Below are positions 8,154 through 15,369 of a stretch of 39,903 bases of DNA, in pieces (within the stretch, counting starts at the first letter, position 1; the number at the start of each line of letters is the position of its first letter). The notes below the pieces were generated by a model, which searched no databases, was not told where the DNA came from, and was given only the letters and a program-made list of their open reading frames with translations. Both the position numbers and the translations under genes were made by a program. The stretch spans positions 1-39,903 of the forward strand of contig DATLQU010000038.1 of NCBI GenBank assembly GCA_035535015.1, given 5' to 3'. Source of the DNA: Palsa-661 sp035535015. Lineage in GTDB: Bacteria; Actinomycetota; Acidimicrobiia; Acidimicrobiales; UBA8190.

Positions 8154-9092
8154 TCAGAAGCTGGCCGGCAGCAGCGGGCTCACGGAGCCGAAGAAGAAAA
8201 AGAGAACCACCAGCACGCCGACTCCGCCGGCACCGTAGACGAGCCAACGCTGGCGCCGTTGGTGACGTCGCCGGCCGAGCAACAAAACGGCGGCGCCGGC
8301 CACCAGCACGCCGATCCCCCACAGCAGGGCGGGCTGCCAATTCCCCTGTCCTCCGGCCAGGCCGTCGGCCGCGGCGCTGCCGACGGTAAGCCCCTTCGGG
8401 GTCGTCGTGGTCGTCGTGGTCGTCGACGCCTTCGACCTCGACACCTCAATGGACGAGACGAGAGTGGCCTGGACGACCAGTCGACTACTGGCGCTGAACC
8501 GCGGGTTGCAGGTGGTCAGGGTCAACTCCGGCGTGCTGCTCGCCGCCAACACCGTCCGGTCGGACGGGGACACCACCATGCTCCGTGCCACCTTGTACGT
8601 GAAGGTGCCCTGGGGCGTGGTCAGCATGATCTCGTCACCCGGTTGAAGAGCATCGAGGTTGTAAAAGGGTGCCCCGTAGGTGGTCCGGTGACCGGCGATG
8701 GCGGCGTTCCCGGCCTGTCCGGGCAGCGGCGTTCCCTGGTAGTGCCCCGGCCCCTGGCGCAGGTCGGGTGTGTTCGTTCCTTCCACCACCACCTTGTTGA
8801 CCCCGATCTTCGGGATCTGGAGCAGAGCGACGGCCGCTCCTTCGGCCGGAGCCGTCGTGGTCGGGGCGGGATCGGCACTCGTCGGCCCGGGCATCGTGGT
8901 CGGGGTGCTCGTCGCCCCCGTCGCGCCGTCGACGCGGTGCAACTCGTGATCGAGCTGCTGCCGCAACGTGTCCTGGCTGTGCGACTCGGCCAGGTTCGTC
9001 CCCCACAACTGGTAGGCGACGAACAACAAGATCACGCTTCCGACGCACAGAAGCACACGACCCAGGGCCCCGGTCAGCTGCCCCTTTTGCAC
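8154..9092 (-). CDS. Class E-like sortase with extra C-terminal membrane anchor
   Basis: The 312-residue product has an N-terminal membrane helix (about 12-30), a Thr/Pro-rich linker, and a sortase domain (about 85-215). The catalytic triad is visible: His about 135 (AGHRTTYG), Cys about 195 (TLTTCNPRF) and Arg about 204. The TLTTC context and the actinobacterial setting fit class E, whose known substrates carry LAxTG; a protein ending in LAFTG is encoded 2.8 kb away. Unusually, the domain is followed by a poly-Thr linker and two more hydrophobic helices (about 256-273 and 285-303). Sortases cut between Thr and Gly and join the protein to peptidoglycan. The GTG start has no ribosome binding site, but a TAGTGT box lies 6 bases upstream, so the mRNA may be leaderless. 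It is the first gene of the leftward operon. Confidence 0.9.
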   Translation of the reverse strand: MQKGQLTGALGRVLLCVGSVILLFVAYQLWGTNLAESHSQDTLRQQLDHELHRVDGATGATSTPTTMPGPTSADPAPTTTAPAEGAAVALLQIPKIGVNKVVVEGTNTPDLRQGPGHYQGTPLPGQAGNAAIAGHRTTYGAPFYNLDALQPGDEIMLTTPQGTFTYKVARSMVVSPSDRTVLAASSTPELTLTTCNPRFSASSRLVVQATLVSSIEVSRSKASTTTTTTTTPKGLTVGSAAADGLAGGQGNWQPALLWGIGVLVAGAAVLLLGRRRHQRRQRWLVYGAGGVGVLVVLFFFFGSVSPLLPASF

Positions 9093-9098
9093 AGATCG

Positions 9099-9104
9099 AC
9101 ACTA
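9099..9104 (-). promoter_or_regulatory. Candidate -10 box of the sortase operon (TAGTGT)
   Basis: On the minus strand TAGTGT lies six bases before the GTG start at 9092. That spacing places transcription start at or next to the start codon, as in leaderless actinobacterial mRNAs. No -35 box was recognised. Confidence 0.4.
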
Positions 9105-9128
9105 CCCGTGGACATGGCCGTCGCCGTC

Positions 9129-9134
9129 TACACT
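9129..9134 (+). promoter_or_regulatory. Candidate -10 box of the phosphatase gene (TACACT)
   Basis: TACACT lies 7 bases before the first codon of the conserved VVVLFVC strand of the phosphatase (GTC 9142). It forms a divergent pair with the box at 9099-9104. It supports a transcript beginning almost exactly where the protein family would begin. Confidence 0.4.
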
Positions 9135-9141
9135 CTCCCGG

Positions 9142-9705
9142 GTCGTCGTCCTCTTCGTCTGCACCGCCAACATCTGTCGGTCCCCCATGGCCGCGGCCCA
9201 CCTGAATCTGGTGGCCGCCGAACTCGAGCAACCCGTCACCGTCTTTTCGGCCGGTCTCCTCGAGGGTGGTCATCCCGTCTCGCGCGACACGGTCGGGGCC
9301 ATGGCCCCCTACGGTGTGGACCTGGCCGCCCACCGCTCCGCCACCCTCACGGCGGCGGCCGTCGCCTCGGCCGATCTGGTCCTCGGCCTCGAGCGCCGCC
9401 ACGCCCGCGAGGCCATCCTCCTCGTCCCCGACGTCTGGAACCGGACCTTCACCCTGAAGGAGCTCGTCCGTCGGGGCGAGCAGGCCGGCGCCCGTCGGCC
9501 CGGCCAACCCCTGGCCGGTTGGCTGGCCGCTCTGCTCGGGGACAGAGAAAGGACCGATCTGATCGGTCGTTCGGTCGAGGACGATGTGGTCGATCCCCTC
9601 GGCGCCGGCCCGGCCGCCTACCGGGCCACGGCCACCGAGCTCGCCGACCTCGTCCGCCGGTTGGCCCGGCTGCTGTGGTCGGGGGCCGGACGTGCCGACA
9701 ACTGA
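9142..9705 (+). CDS. Low-molecular-weight protein tyrosine phosphatase (start codon unclear)
   Basis: The frame contains the full LMW-PTP signature: the P-loop FVCTANICRSPMA, with catalytic Cys and Arg in C-x5-R, and the late general-acid loop VDPLGAGPAAY. The family normally begins two to eight residues before the FVC strand, which falls here at bases 9130-9150. That stretch has no ATG, GTG or TTG in frame. The first standard start, ATG 9187, lies after the P-loop and would remove the catalytic residues. Either initiation occurs at a rare codon such as GTC, or there is a one-base frameshift from ATG 9114, or a sequence error. The role is inferred as dephosphorylation of the tyrosine kinase at 20448-22001, as Wzb does for Wzc. 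It is followed at 3 bases by the DUF4012 gene. Confidence 0.8.
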   Translation, partial: VVVLFVCTANICRSPMAAAHLNLVAAELEQPVTVFSAGLLEGGHPVSRDTVGAMAPYGVDLAAHRSATLTAAAVASADLVLGLERRHAREAILLVPDVWNRTFTLKELVRRGEQAGARRPGQPLAGWLAALLGDRERTDLIGRSVEDDVVDPLGAGPAAYRATATELADLVRRLARLLWSGAGRADN

Positions 9706-9708
9706 CCG

Positions 9709-11493
9709 ATGCCCCGCCCCCGCTGGACGCGCCGCCGGATCGTCTGGGTCTCCGTGGCCGCCCTGGTCCTGCTCTGGATCATCGCCGCCGCCGCCGTCCT
9801 GGCCATGGGCGTCCGTGACGCCAGCCACGCCACGGCCGAGGTCAACCTGGCCAAAGACCACCTTTCGGCCGCCGACCTCGTCTCCGGCGGCCCCGGACCC
9901 CAGCTGAAGGCGGCCGGCGCCGAGTTCACCAGGGCCAAGAGCCTCCTCGACTCGCCCCTGCTCGCTCCCGTCGACATCCTCCCCGTCCTCGGCCGCCAGC
10001 TCCGCTCCGTCCAGGACCTGGCCGCCGCCGCCGCCCAGGTCTCGGCCATCGGGGTCACCGCCGTCACCGAGGCCAAGACCGTCCTCGACGCCCCCCACCA
10101 GGCCGGCCCCGATCGGGTCACCGCGCTCCGCCGGCTGGCGCTGCTGGGTCGGCTCACCGACGCCGCCCTGGCCAAGATCGATCCCGGACCATCCGAGGCC
10201 CTGATCGGGCCCGTCGCCTCCAAGCACGACTCCTTCGTCCGCCAGCTCGACCAGGCCCGGACCAAGCTCCAAAACGCCTCGGCCGTGGCCTCGGCGGTGG
10301 CCGGCATCCTGCAGGGTCCCCAGCACTACCTGATCCTCATGGGCAACAACGCCGAGATGCGGGCCGGCTCCGGGGCCTACCTGGAGGCCGGCCTCCTCAC
10401 CACCGGGGACGGCGAGCTCCACCTGAGCGGTGTGGTCCCCACCTCGGGCATCCCGGCCCGGCCCGGCGCCGTCCCCGTCACCGGTGACCTGGAGACCAAC
10501 TGGGGTTGGCTGCTGCCCGGTGTCGACTGGCGCAACCTCGGTCTCACCCCCCAATTCGACGTGAACGGCCCCCTGGCGGCCCGGATGTGGCAGTCCGTCA
10601 CCGGTCAGCACGTCGACGGCGTCCTGGCCGTCGACGTCGACACCCTCCACCAATTCCTCCAGGTCACCGGCCCTGTCAGCCTGCCCGACGGCACCTCCCT
10701 GAACGCCGACAACGTGGTCCAGTACCTCACCCACGACCAGTACGCCGGGCTCTCGGACACAGACACCTCGAAGGACCGGGTCGACCGCCTGGGGGCGATC
10801 GCCACCGCCTCGCTGAACGCCCTCAACGACCAGTCCCTGGACCTGAAGAGCCTGGCCGACGCCATGACCTCGGCCACCTCGGGCCGCCACCTCCTGCTCT
10901 GGTCGGCGGATCCCTCGGCCGAGAGTGCCTGGCAGAGCGGCGGGGTCGGTGGCCAGCTGTCGGCCCACTCGGCCATGGTGGCCGTCCTCAACCGGGGAGG
11001 GAACAAGCTCGACCAGTACCTCTCCGTCGGATCGTCCCTCCGGATCACCCCGGGCCCGGCCTCCGCCACGGCCACGGCTTCGGCCCCAGGCTCAGCGGCC
11101 GGCGCCGCCACCCACGGCTCTCTGACCATCACCCTCCAGAACCAGACCCCGCCGGGACAGTCCCAGTTCATCGCCGGTCCCTACCCGGGTCTCGGGACGG
11201 TCTACGGCGAATACGTCGGCCTTCTGACCGTCAATCTGCCGCCCCAGGCCTCCCACCTGCAGGTTCCCGGCGGCCCGGCGGTGGAAGTGCGCGGTGCCGA
11301 GGGCCCCGTCTGGGTCCTGGCCACCCCCGTGGACGTCCACGCCGGCGCCACCGAGACCATCGTGGTCACCTTCGATCTCCCGGCCGGCCACGGGTCCCTG
11401 ACCGTCGTCCCGTCCGCCCGTCTGTCCCCGGTGACGTGGCACTATCGTGGGGCCGTCCACAGCGACGCCACCCCCTTCACCCTGTCCTGGTAG
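9709..11493 (+). CDS. DUF4012 domain protein, membrane-anchored
   Basis: The 594-residue product has a short basic N-terminus and one membrane helix (about 11-33), with the rest outside the cell. An Ala-rich helical region (about 40-205) is followed by the DUF4012 core, recognisable from YLILMGNNAEMRAGSG near residue 205, the GWLLPG and DVNGPLAARMW segments, and VDGVLAVDVDTLHQFL. The last 140 residues form a beta-rich domain. DUF4012 proteins recur in exopolysaccharide loci of actinobacteria and other Gram-positives, but I know of no established biochemical activity. Its position right behind the phosphatase and before the initiating transferase points to a role in polymer assembly or attachment outside the membrane. 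Confidence 0.85.
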   Translation: MPRPRWTRRRIVWVSVAALVLLWIIAAAAVLAMGVRDASHATAEVNLAKDHLSAADLVSGGPGPQLKAAGAEFTRAKSLLDSPLLAPVDILPVLGRQLRSVQDLAAAAAQVSAIGVTAVTEAKTVLDAPHQAGPDRVTALRRLALLGRLTDAALAKIDPGPSEALIGPVASKHDSFVRQLDQARTKLQNASAVASAVAGILQGPQHYLILMGNNAEMRAGSGAYLEAGLLTTGDGELHLSGVVPTSGIPARPGAVPVTGDLETNWGWLLPGVDWRNLGLTPQFDVNGPLAARMWQSVTGQHVDGVLAVDVDTLHQFLQVTGPVSLPDGTSLNADNVVQYLTHDQYAGLSDTDTSKDRVDRLGAIATASLNALNDQSLDLKSLADAMTSATSGRHLLLWSADPSAESAWQSGGVGGQLSAHSAMVAVLNRGGNKLDQYLSVGSSLRITPGPASATATASAPGSAAGAATHGSLTITLQNQTPPGQSQFIAGPYPGLGTVYGEYVGLLTVNLPPQASHLQVPGGPAVEVRGAEGPVWVLATPVDVHAGATETIVVTFDLPAGHGSLTVVPSARLSPVTWHYRGAVHSDATPFTLSW

Positions 11494-11846
11494 CCATCAG
11501 GATGCCCGTCGGTGGTCACGCACCGTGGTCGCTACTGTGAGGGGGGATGCCTGTGCAGTTGACCGGGAATTGGGATTCCATAGTGTTCCTGGTGAGCATC
11601 GCGGCGCACTATGCGTCGTAGAGCGTTCATGAGAGGCGCAACCACCACGGAGGGCGACCCCGTGACCGACCGGATCGCCACTGGTCAGGGCCCAAACACC
11701 ACGAAGAGCGGTGATTGGGTAAAGTTTCAGGTTTCAGAACCATGAATTGACCGCCGAAGGTGGCCAATGACGGGACGAGACCACAGCATGTGACTAAGTT
11801 AGATGGAGGAGTCGTCGCCGAAGGCGGCGGGGTGAGGGGTGGCAAC
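11494..11846 (+). other. 353-base leader region of the LAFTG peptide gene
   Basis: No convincing gene is visible. A 44-codon frame (11611-11745) has no support. The stretch is richer in A and T than its surroundings, has a candidate promoter (11559-11586), a GTTTCAG direct repeat near 11724-11737, and a repeated CGCCGAAGGYGGC motif just before the peptide gene (about 11752 and 11818). The second copy lies close to the ribosome binding site. A long structured 5' leader is possible, but no known riboswitch class was recognised. Confidence 0.5.
11559..11586 (+). promoter_or_regulatory. Candidate sigma70-type promoter upstream of the LAFTG peptide
   Basis: TTGACC (11559-11564) and TAGTGT (11581-11586) are separated by 16 bases. 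The core GACCGGGAATTGG recurs with one change at 15309-15321 upstream of the GT4 gene, hinting at shared control. Confidence 0.35.
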
Positions 11847-12134
11847 ATGAAGATCAGATGGCTCGGAATCGGTCTCGGCACAGTCCTGACCTTTGCCGGC
11901 GTGGTGGTTCCATCTGTGACGGCCAGTGCGGACAGCACCTGCTACACGGGGTGCTCGTCACCGCCGCCGTCCAGTCATGAACCGACGCCGGCCACCAAGA
12001 CCGTGAGTGTCTCCTCCGACGGCTTGGCCTTTACGGGGGCCGACATCGAGGAGATGACGGCGCTCGGAGCGGGCGCCCTCGTGGTCGGCGGCGTGCTCGT
12101 GCGTCGTAGCCGTCGTCGTCGTCTACCGGCGTAA
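11847..12134 (+). CDS. Small LAFTG cell-wall-sorted peptide, likely sortase substrate
   Basis: ATG 11847 has a well-placed GAGGGG seven bases upstream. The 95-residue product has a Sec signal peptide (about 1-28, ending TASA), a short Ser/Thr/Pro-rich segment with a CYTGC cysteine pair, and a complete sorting signal: LAFTG (about 60-64), a hydrophobic helix (about 67-85) and a basic tail (RRSRRRR). LAxTG is the motif of class E sortases, and a matching sortase lies in the same locus. After signal removal and cutting between Thr and Gly, only about 35 residues would remain on the wall. That is too short for an enzyme and fits an anchor, spacer or glycan acceptor, which is inference. It lies 30 bases upstream of the initiating sugar transferase gene. 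Confidence 0.82.
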   Translation: MKIRWLGIGLGTVLTFAGVVVPSVTASADSTCYTGCSSPPPSSHEPTPATKTVSVSSDGLAFTGADIEEMTALGAGALVVGGVLVRRSRRRRLPA

Positions 12135-12164
12135 AGCAACCGTCAGCTCGCGAGGTACGACGTC

Positions 12165-13769
12165 ATGGCCGTCGGGCTCAACTTCCAGTCCTGGGCGAGC
12201 GCCTCTCCGACGCGCGGTCGGACGGCCGTGGCCCGCCGTCGTTGGCACGTGCCGGCCCGACCGGAGATGGCCGTCGTCGCCTTCGCCGACTTCGCCGCCC
12301 TGGCCGCGCTCGTCATGCTGGTGGCCCCGTTGGCGGCGACCTGGTGGAGCTGGCTCACCGTCGGCTCCGTCGTCGTCCTGCTCACCGCCACCGGCCACTA
12401 CCGCAGTCGCATCACCCTGAACGCGGCCCGCGAGGCCCGCTCCATCGCCGCCTGCGTGGGCGTGCCCCTCCTCGTGATAGCGGCCGTCCACGTCCACGGC
12501 GTCTCGAGCGTGGCTCTGCTCGAGGCCGGGGCCGGCCTCGTCGTTGCGATGCTCATCCTCCGCACCGCGCTCTACGGCCTCATCCGTCGCCTGCGGGCCC
12601 GCGGTGTCTACGGCGAGCGGACGCTGATCATCGGGGCCGGACAGATCGGCACCACCTTCGCCGCCACCCTCGAGGAGCACCGCGAATACGGACTGCGCCC
12701 CATCGGTTTCCTCGACGACGTCGACGGCGCCGACCTTCCTCTGCCTCTCTTCGGCGGTGTCGCCCTGCTGCGCATGGTGCTCTTCGAAGAGAAGGTCGAC
12801 CGTGTCGTCGTCGCCTTCGGTGTGGCCCGTGAAGCGGACATGGTCGACGTCCTTCGGGCCTGTGAAGACGCGTCCGTCGACATCCACGTCCTTCCCCGCT
12901 TCTTCGAGCTCGGTTCGGCCGTCCACGCCAACGACACCGACGACGTCTGGGGCTTCCCCCTCGTCCGCCTCCGCCGGCCCGTCCTGCGCACCTACTCACG
13001 CGCCGCCAAGCGGGCCTTCGACATGTCGGTGGCCGCCTTCGGGCTCCTTCTCCTCTCGCCGCTCTACGCGCTGCTGGCCGTGGCCGTGAAGCTCTCGAGC
13101 CCGGGTCCCGTCCACTTCCGTCAGCAGCGGGTGGGTCAACGGGGCGAGACCGTCGAGATCCTCAAGTTCCGTTCCATGCGGGTCCACACCGACTCGGACA
13201 CCGAGTGGACCATCGCCGAAGAGACTGTCACCAAAGTCGGCCGGGTGCTCCGGGTCCTCGGCCTCGACGAGATCCCTCAGCTCTGGAACATCCTCCGGGG
13301 CCAGATGTCCCTGGTCGGCCCCCGGCCCGAGCGCCCCTTCTTCGTCGAGCAATTCAAGGCGGAGATCCGCCACTACGACGACCGCCACCGCGTGCCCGTG
13401 GGGCTGACGGGGCTGGCCCAGGTGCACGGCCTGCGGGGCGACACCTCCATCGAGGAGCGGGCCCGCTTCGACAACCACTACATCGAGAACTGGTCGCTCT
13501 GGCGTGACATGGTCATCCTCGTCCAGACCCTCTTCGCCGTCGTCCGCAACGCGGCGCGTCCGGCCGGCCCGTCGGGCGCGGTGAGCGCCACCGTCACGGC
13601 CGGGTCGTCGGTCGGCGTCGTTTCCACCACGGGTACCCTGGCCGGCCCATCCACAGGATCGGTGGTCGGTGCCGTACGCTCGGAGCATCTCGAGCACCCG
13701 AACACCGACGACGACCGGACCATCGCACCGGCCGTCCACGGGTCGAACGAGGCCGCGCCGATCGTCTGA
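12165..13769 (+). CDS. Initiating polyprenyl-phosphate sugar-1-phosphate transferase
   Basis: The 534-residue product has several N-terminal membrane helices, then a central Rossmann-like domain (TLIIGAGQIGTTFA near residue 153). The C-terminal bacterial sugar transferase domain (about 285-465) starts with a membrane-entering helix (KRAFDMSVAAFGLLLLSPL) and carries KFRSM, LDEIPQLWN and MSLVGPRPE. This WbaP/CpsE-type enzyme moves a sugar-1-phosphate from a nucleotide sugar to undecaprenyl phosphate, the first step of repeat-unit synthesis. The specific sugar is not readable. The last 65 residues are low-complexity Ser/Thr/Val and probably disordered. ATG 12165 has GAGG nine bases upstream. The stop overlaps the next start by one base (TGATG). 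Confidence 0.92.
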   Translation: MAVGLNFQSWASASPTRGRTAVARRRWHVPARPEMAVVAFADFAALAALVMLVAPLAATWWSWLTVGSVVVLLTATGHYRSRITLNAAREARSIAACVGVPLLVIAAVHVHGVSSVALLEAGAGLVVAMLILRTALYGLIRRLRARGVYGERTLIIGAGQIGTTFAATLEEHREYGLRPIGFLDDVDGADLPLPLFGGVALLRMVLFEEKVDRVVVAFGVAREADMVDVLRACEDASVDIHVLPRFFELGSAVHANDTDDVWGFPLVRLRRPVLRTYSRAAKRAFDMSVAAFGLLLLSPLYALLAVAVKLSSPGPVHFRQQRVGQRGETVEILKFRSMRVHTDSDTEWTIAEETVTKVGRVLRVLGLDEIPQLWNILRGQMSLVGPRPERPFFVEQFKAEIRHYDDRHRVPVGLTGLAQVHGLRGDTSIEERARFDNHYIENWSLWRDMVILVQTLFAVVRNAARPAGPSGAVSATVTAGSSVGVVSTTGTLAGPSTGSVVGAVRSEHLEHPNTDDDRTIAPAVHGSNEAAPIV

Positions 13770-15277
13770 TGACGGTCGTCCCCGGCGCGCCTGACATGGG
13801 CGCGGCGACCGACGACACCGGCCCACCCATGTCGTGGCGGCTGTCGGTCACCGTCGTCGTCATCGTCGGTGCCATCGCCAGTTTCCTCTCCGTCGGCCGC
13901 GCCAGCTTCTCGCTCGACGAGTCCGTCAGTACCACCCTGGCCGGCGCGTCCTGGCACACCTTCAGCCACTCGGTTCTCCACCGCGAGGCGAACATGTCGC
14001 TCTACTACCTCTTGCTCCGCCTGTGGATGCATCTCGGCCATTCCGAAGCCGTCGTCCGCAGCCTGTCGGTTCTCGTCAGTGTGGCCGCACTCGCCGTCCT
14101 CATGGTGCTGGCCCGACAGCTCTTCGGTCGCCGCAGCGCCGTCATCGGTGGTGTCCTGCTCGCCGTCGACCCGCTCGTCGTCATGTTCGCCCAGAACGCC
14201 CGCGGCTACGCGCTCAGCCTTCTCCTCGTCAGCTGCTCGTCGGCGCTGTTCGTCTCCGCCCTGCGATCACCGGCGCGCACGGGACTCTGGGTGGCCTACG
14301 CCCTCGTGTCGGCCCTGGCCGCCTACGCCAACTTCTGGGCCGCCCTCGTGCCCCTGGCCCACGGCGCCTCCCTCGCCTTCCTGGCGCGCCGTAGCGCGCC
14401 GTGGCGTCGTCTCGTCCCCACCGCCGTCGGTCTCGCCGTGCTCCTTGTTCCTCTGGCCCTGCTGATCCACGCCACCGACAGTTCCGGTGTCAACTGGGCC
14501 GCCGGTTCGAGCGCCGGGAAGATCTTCTCCAAGGTCCGCGCCGACGTCCCCCATCGCGTCATCGATCTGGCCGTCCTGCTCGTCGTGGCCGCGGTGGTCG
14601 TCACCGTCGCCGTCGTCCGCCGGCACCCGAAGACGCAGTTCGTCTCCGCCCACTGGCCGCTCGTCTTCGCCCTCTGCTGGTTGGTCGTGCCGCTGTCCGC
14701 CGTCGTCCTTCTCTCCCTCGCCTACAAGCCGTTGCTCGTCGTCCGTTATCTCGTCATCTGTCTCCCGCCCTTCGTGCTCCTCGTGGCCCACGGCCTCAAC
14801 CGCCTCCGGGGTCTGCTCGCCCCCGTCGTCCTCGCCGTCGTGGTCGCCGTCTCGGCCGCCGGAGTGGGCGCCTTCGTCCTCCACGGCTCGTCGCAGGACT
14901 GGCGGGCGGCGGCGGCCCTGGTGGCCGAACGGGCCCGTCCGGGCGACGGCGTGGTCATCTTCGCCCCCTACACCCGCATCCCCTTCCAGTGGTACATCCG
15001 CCAACATCCGCAATCCACCGCCCTTCTGCATCCGGCCTTTCCCCCCGGACCCTGGAACGGTGACGGCATGCGCTACGACGCCTCCTTCGGCGTCTCGGCG
15101 TCGGCCATCGCCAGAGACGTGGCCGGCGACCACCGCCTGTGGTTGGTCCTCAGCCAGCAGGAGCTCTACCCGGCGGCCGACCGGGCGCTGCTCGCCGGGC
15201 TCCGCTCGGCCGGCTTCGCCGCCGGCCGGGTCCGCACCTTCGCCGGGGTGCAGGTGGTCGACTACACCGCGTCGTGA
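13769..15277 (+). CDS. GT39-like membrane glycosyltransferase
   Basis: The 502-residue product has about 10-12 membrane helices. The first outside loop contains FSLDES (about residues 47-52), the acidic motif of the GT39/ArnT/PMT GT-C fold, where Asp-Glu is catalytic. HREANMSLYYLLLRLWMHLG and LAVDPLVVMFAQNARGYAL follow the family pattern. These enzymes use polyprenyl-phosphate sugars and glycosylate lipids or Ser/Thr of exported proteins outside the membrane. It is translationally coupled to the initiating transferase. Since an exported Ser/Thr/Pro-rich peptide is encoded just upstream, protein O-glycosylation is one possible role; decorating the polysaccharide is another. Confidence 0.85.
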   Translation: MTVVPGAPDMGAATDDTGPPMSWRLSVTVVVIVGAIASFLSVGRASFSLDESVSTTLAGASWHTFSHSVLHREANMSLYYLLLRLWMHLGHSEAVVRSLSVLVSVAALAVLMVLARQLFGRRSAVIGGVLLAVDPLVVMFAQNARGYALSLLLVSCSSALFVSALRSPARTGLWVAYALVSALAAYANFWAALVPLAHGASLAFLARRSAPWRRLVPTAVGLAVLLVPLALLIHATDSSGVNWAAGSSAGKIFSKVRADVPHRVIDLAVLLVVAAVVVTVAVVRRHPKTQFVSAHWPLVFALCWLVVPLSAVVLLSLAYKPLLVVRYLVICLPPFVLLVAHGLNRLRGLLAPVVLAVVVAVSAAGVGAFVLHGSSQDWRAAAALVAERARPGDGVVIFAPYTRIPFQWYIRQHPQSTALLHPAFPPGPWNGDGMRYDASFGVSASAIARDVAGDHRLWLVLSQQELYPAADRALLAGLRSAGFAAGRVRTFAGVQVVDYTAS

Positions 15278-15356
15278 CCGCGGCGGGTCCACGAGAAGGC
15301 GGCGCGTCGACCGGAAATTGGTGTCCCGCTATCACCTCTGGCGGAGCCGGGAGGGC

Positions 15357-15362
15357 GATACT
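15357..15362 (+). promoter_or_regulatory. Candidate -10 box (GATACT) before the GT4 gene
   Basis: GATACT lies seven bases before GTG 15370, fitting an internal leaderless promoter in the 92-base gap after the GT39 gene. The GACCGGAAATTGG motif shared with 11561 starts at 15309. Confidence 0.35.
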
Positions 15363-15369
15363 GTGGCCT

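Noticed and set aside
8635..10968. 777-codon open frame on the minus strand
   Set aside because: It is antisense to the sortase start, phosphatase and DUF4012 gene; its translation is Gly/Asp/Val/Arg-rich without motifs, as expected from GC-rich shadow frames.
11611..11745. 44-codon ORF in the leader of the LAFTG peptide gene
   Set aside because: No ribosome binding site of note, no motif and no hydrophobic pattern; kept only as a remark.
11590..11846. Possible c-di-GMP or c-di-AMP riboswitch
   Set aside because: I looked for the conserved core sequences of these classes and could not find them; only unspecific stems are visible.
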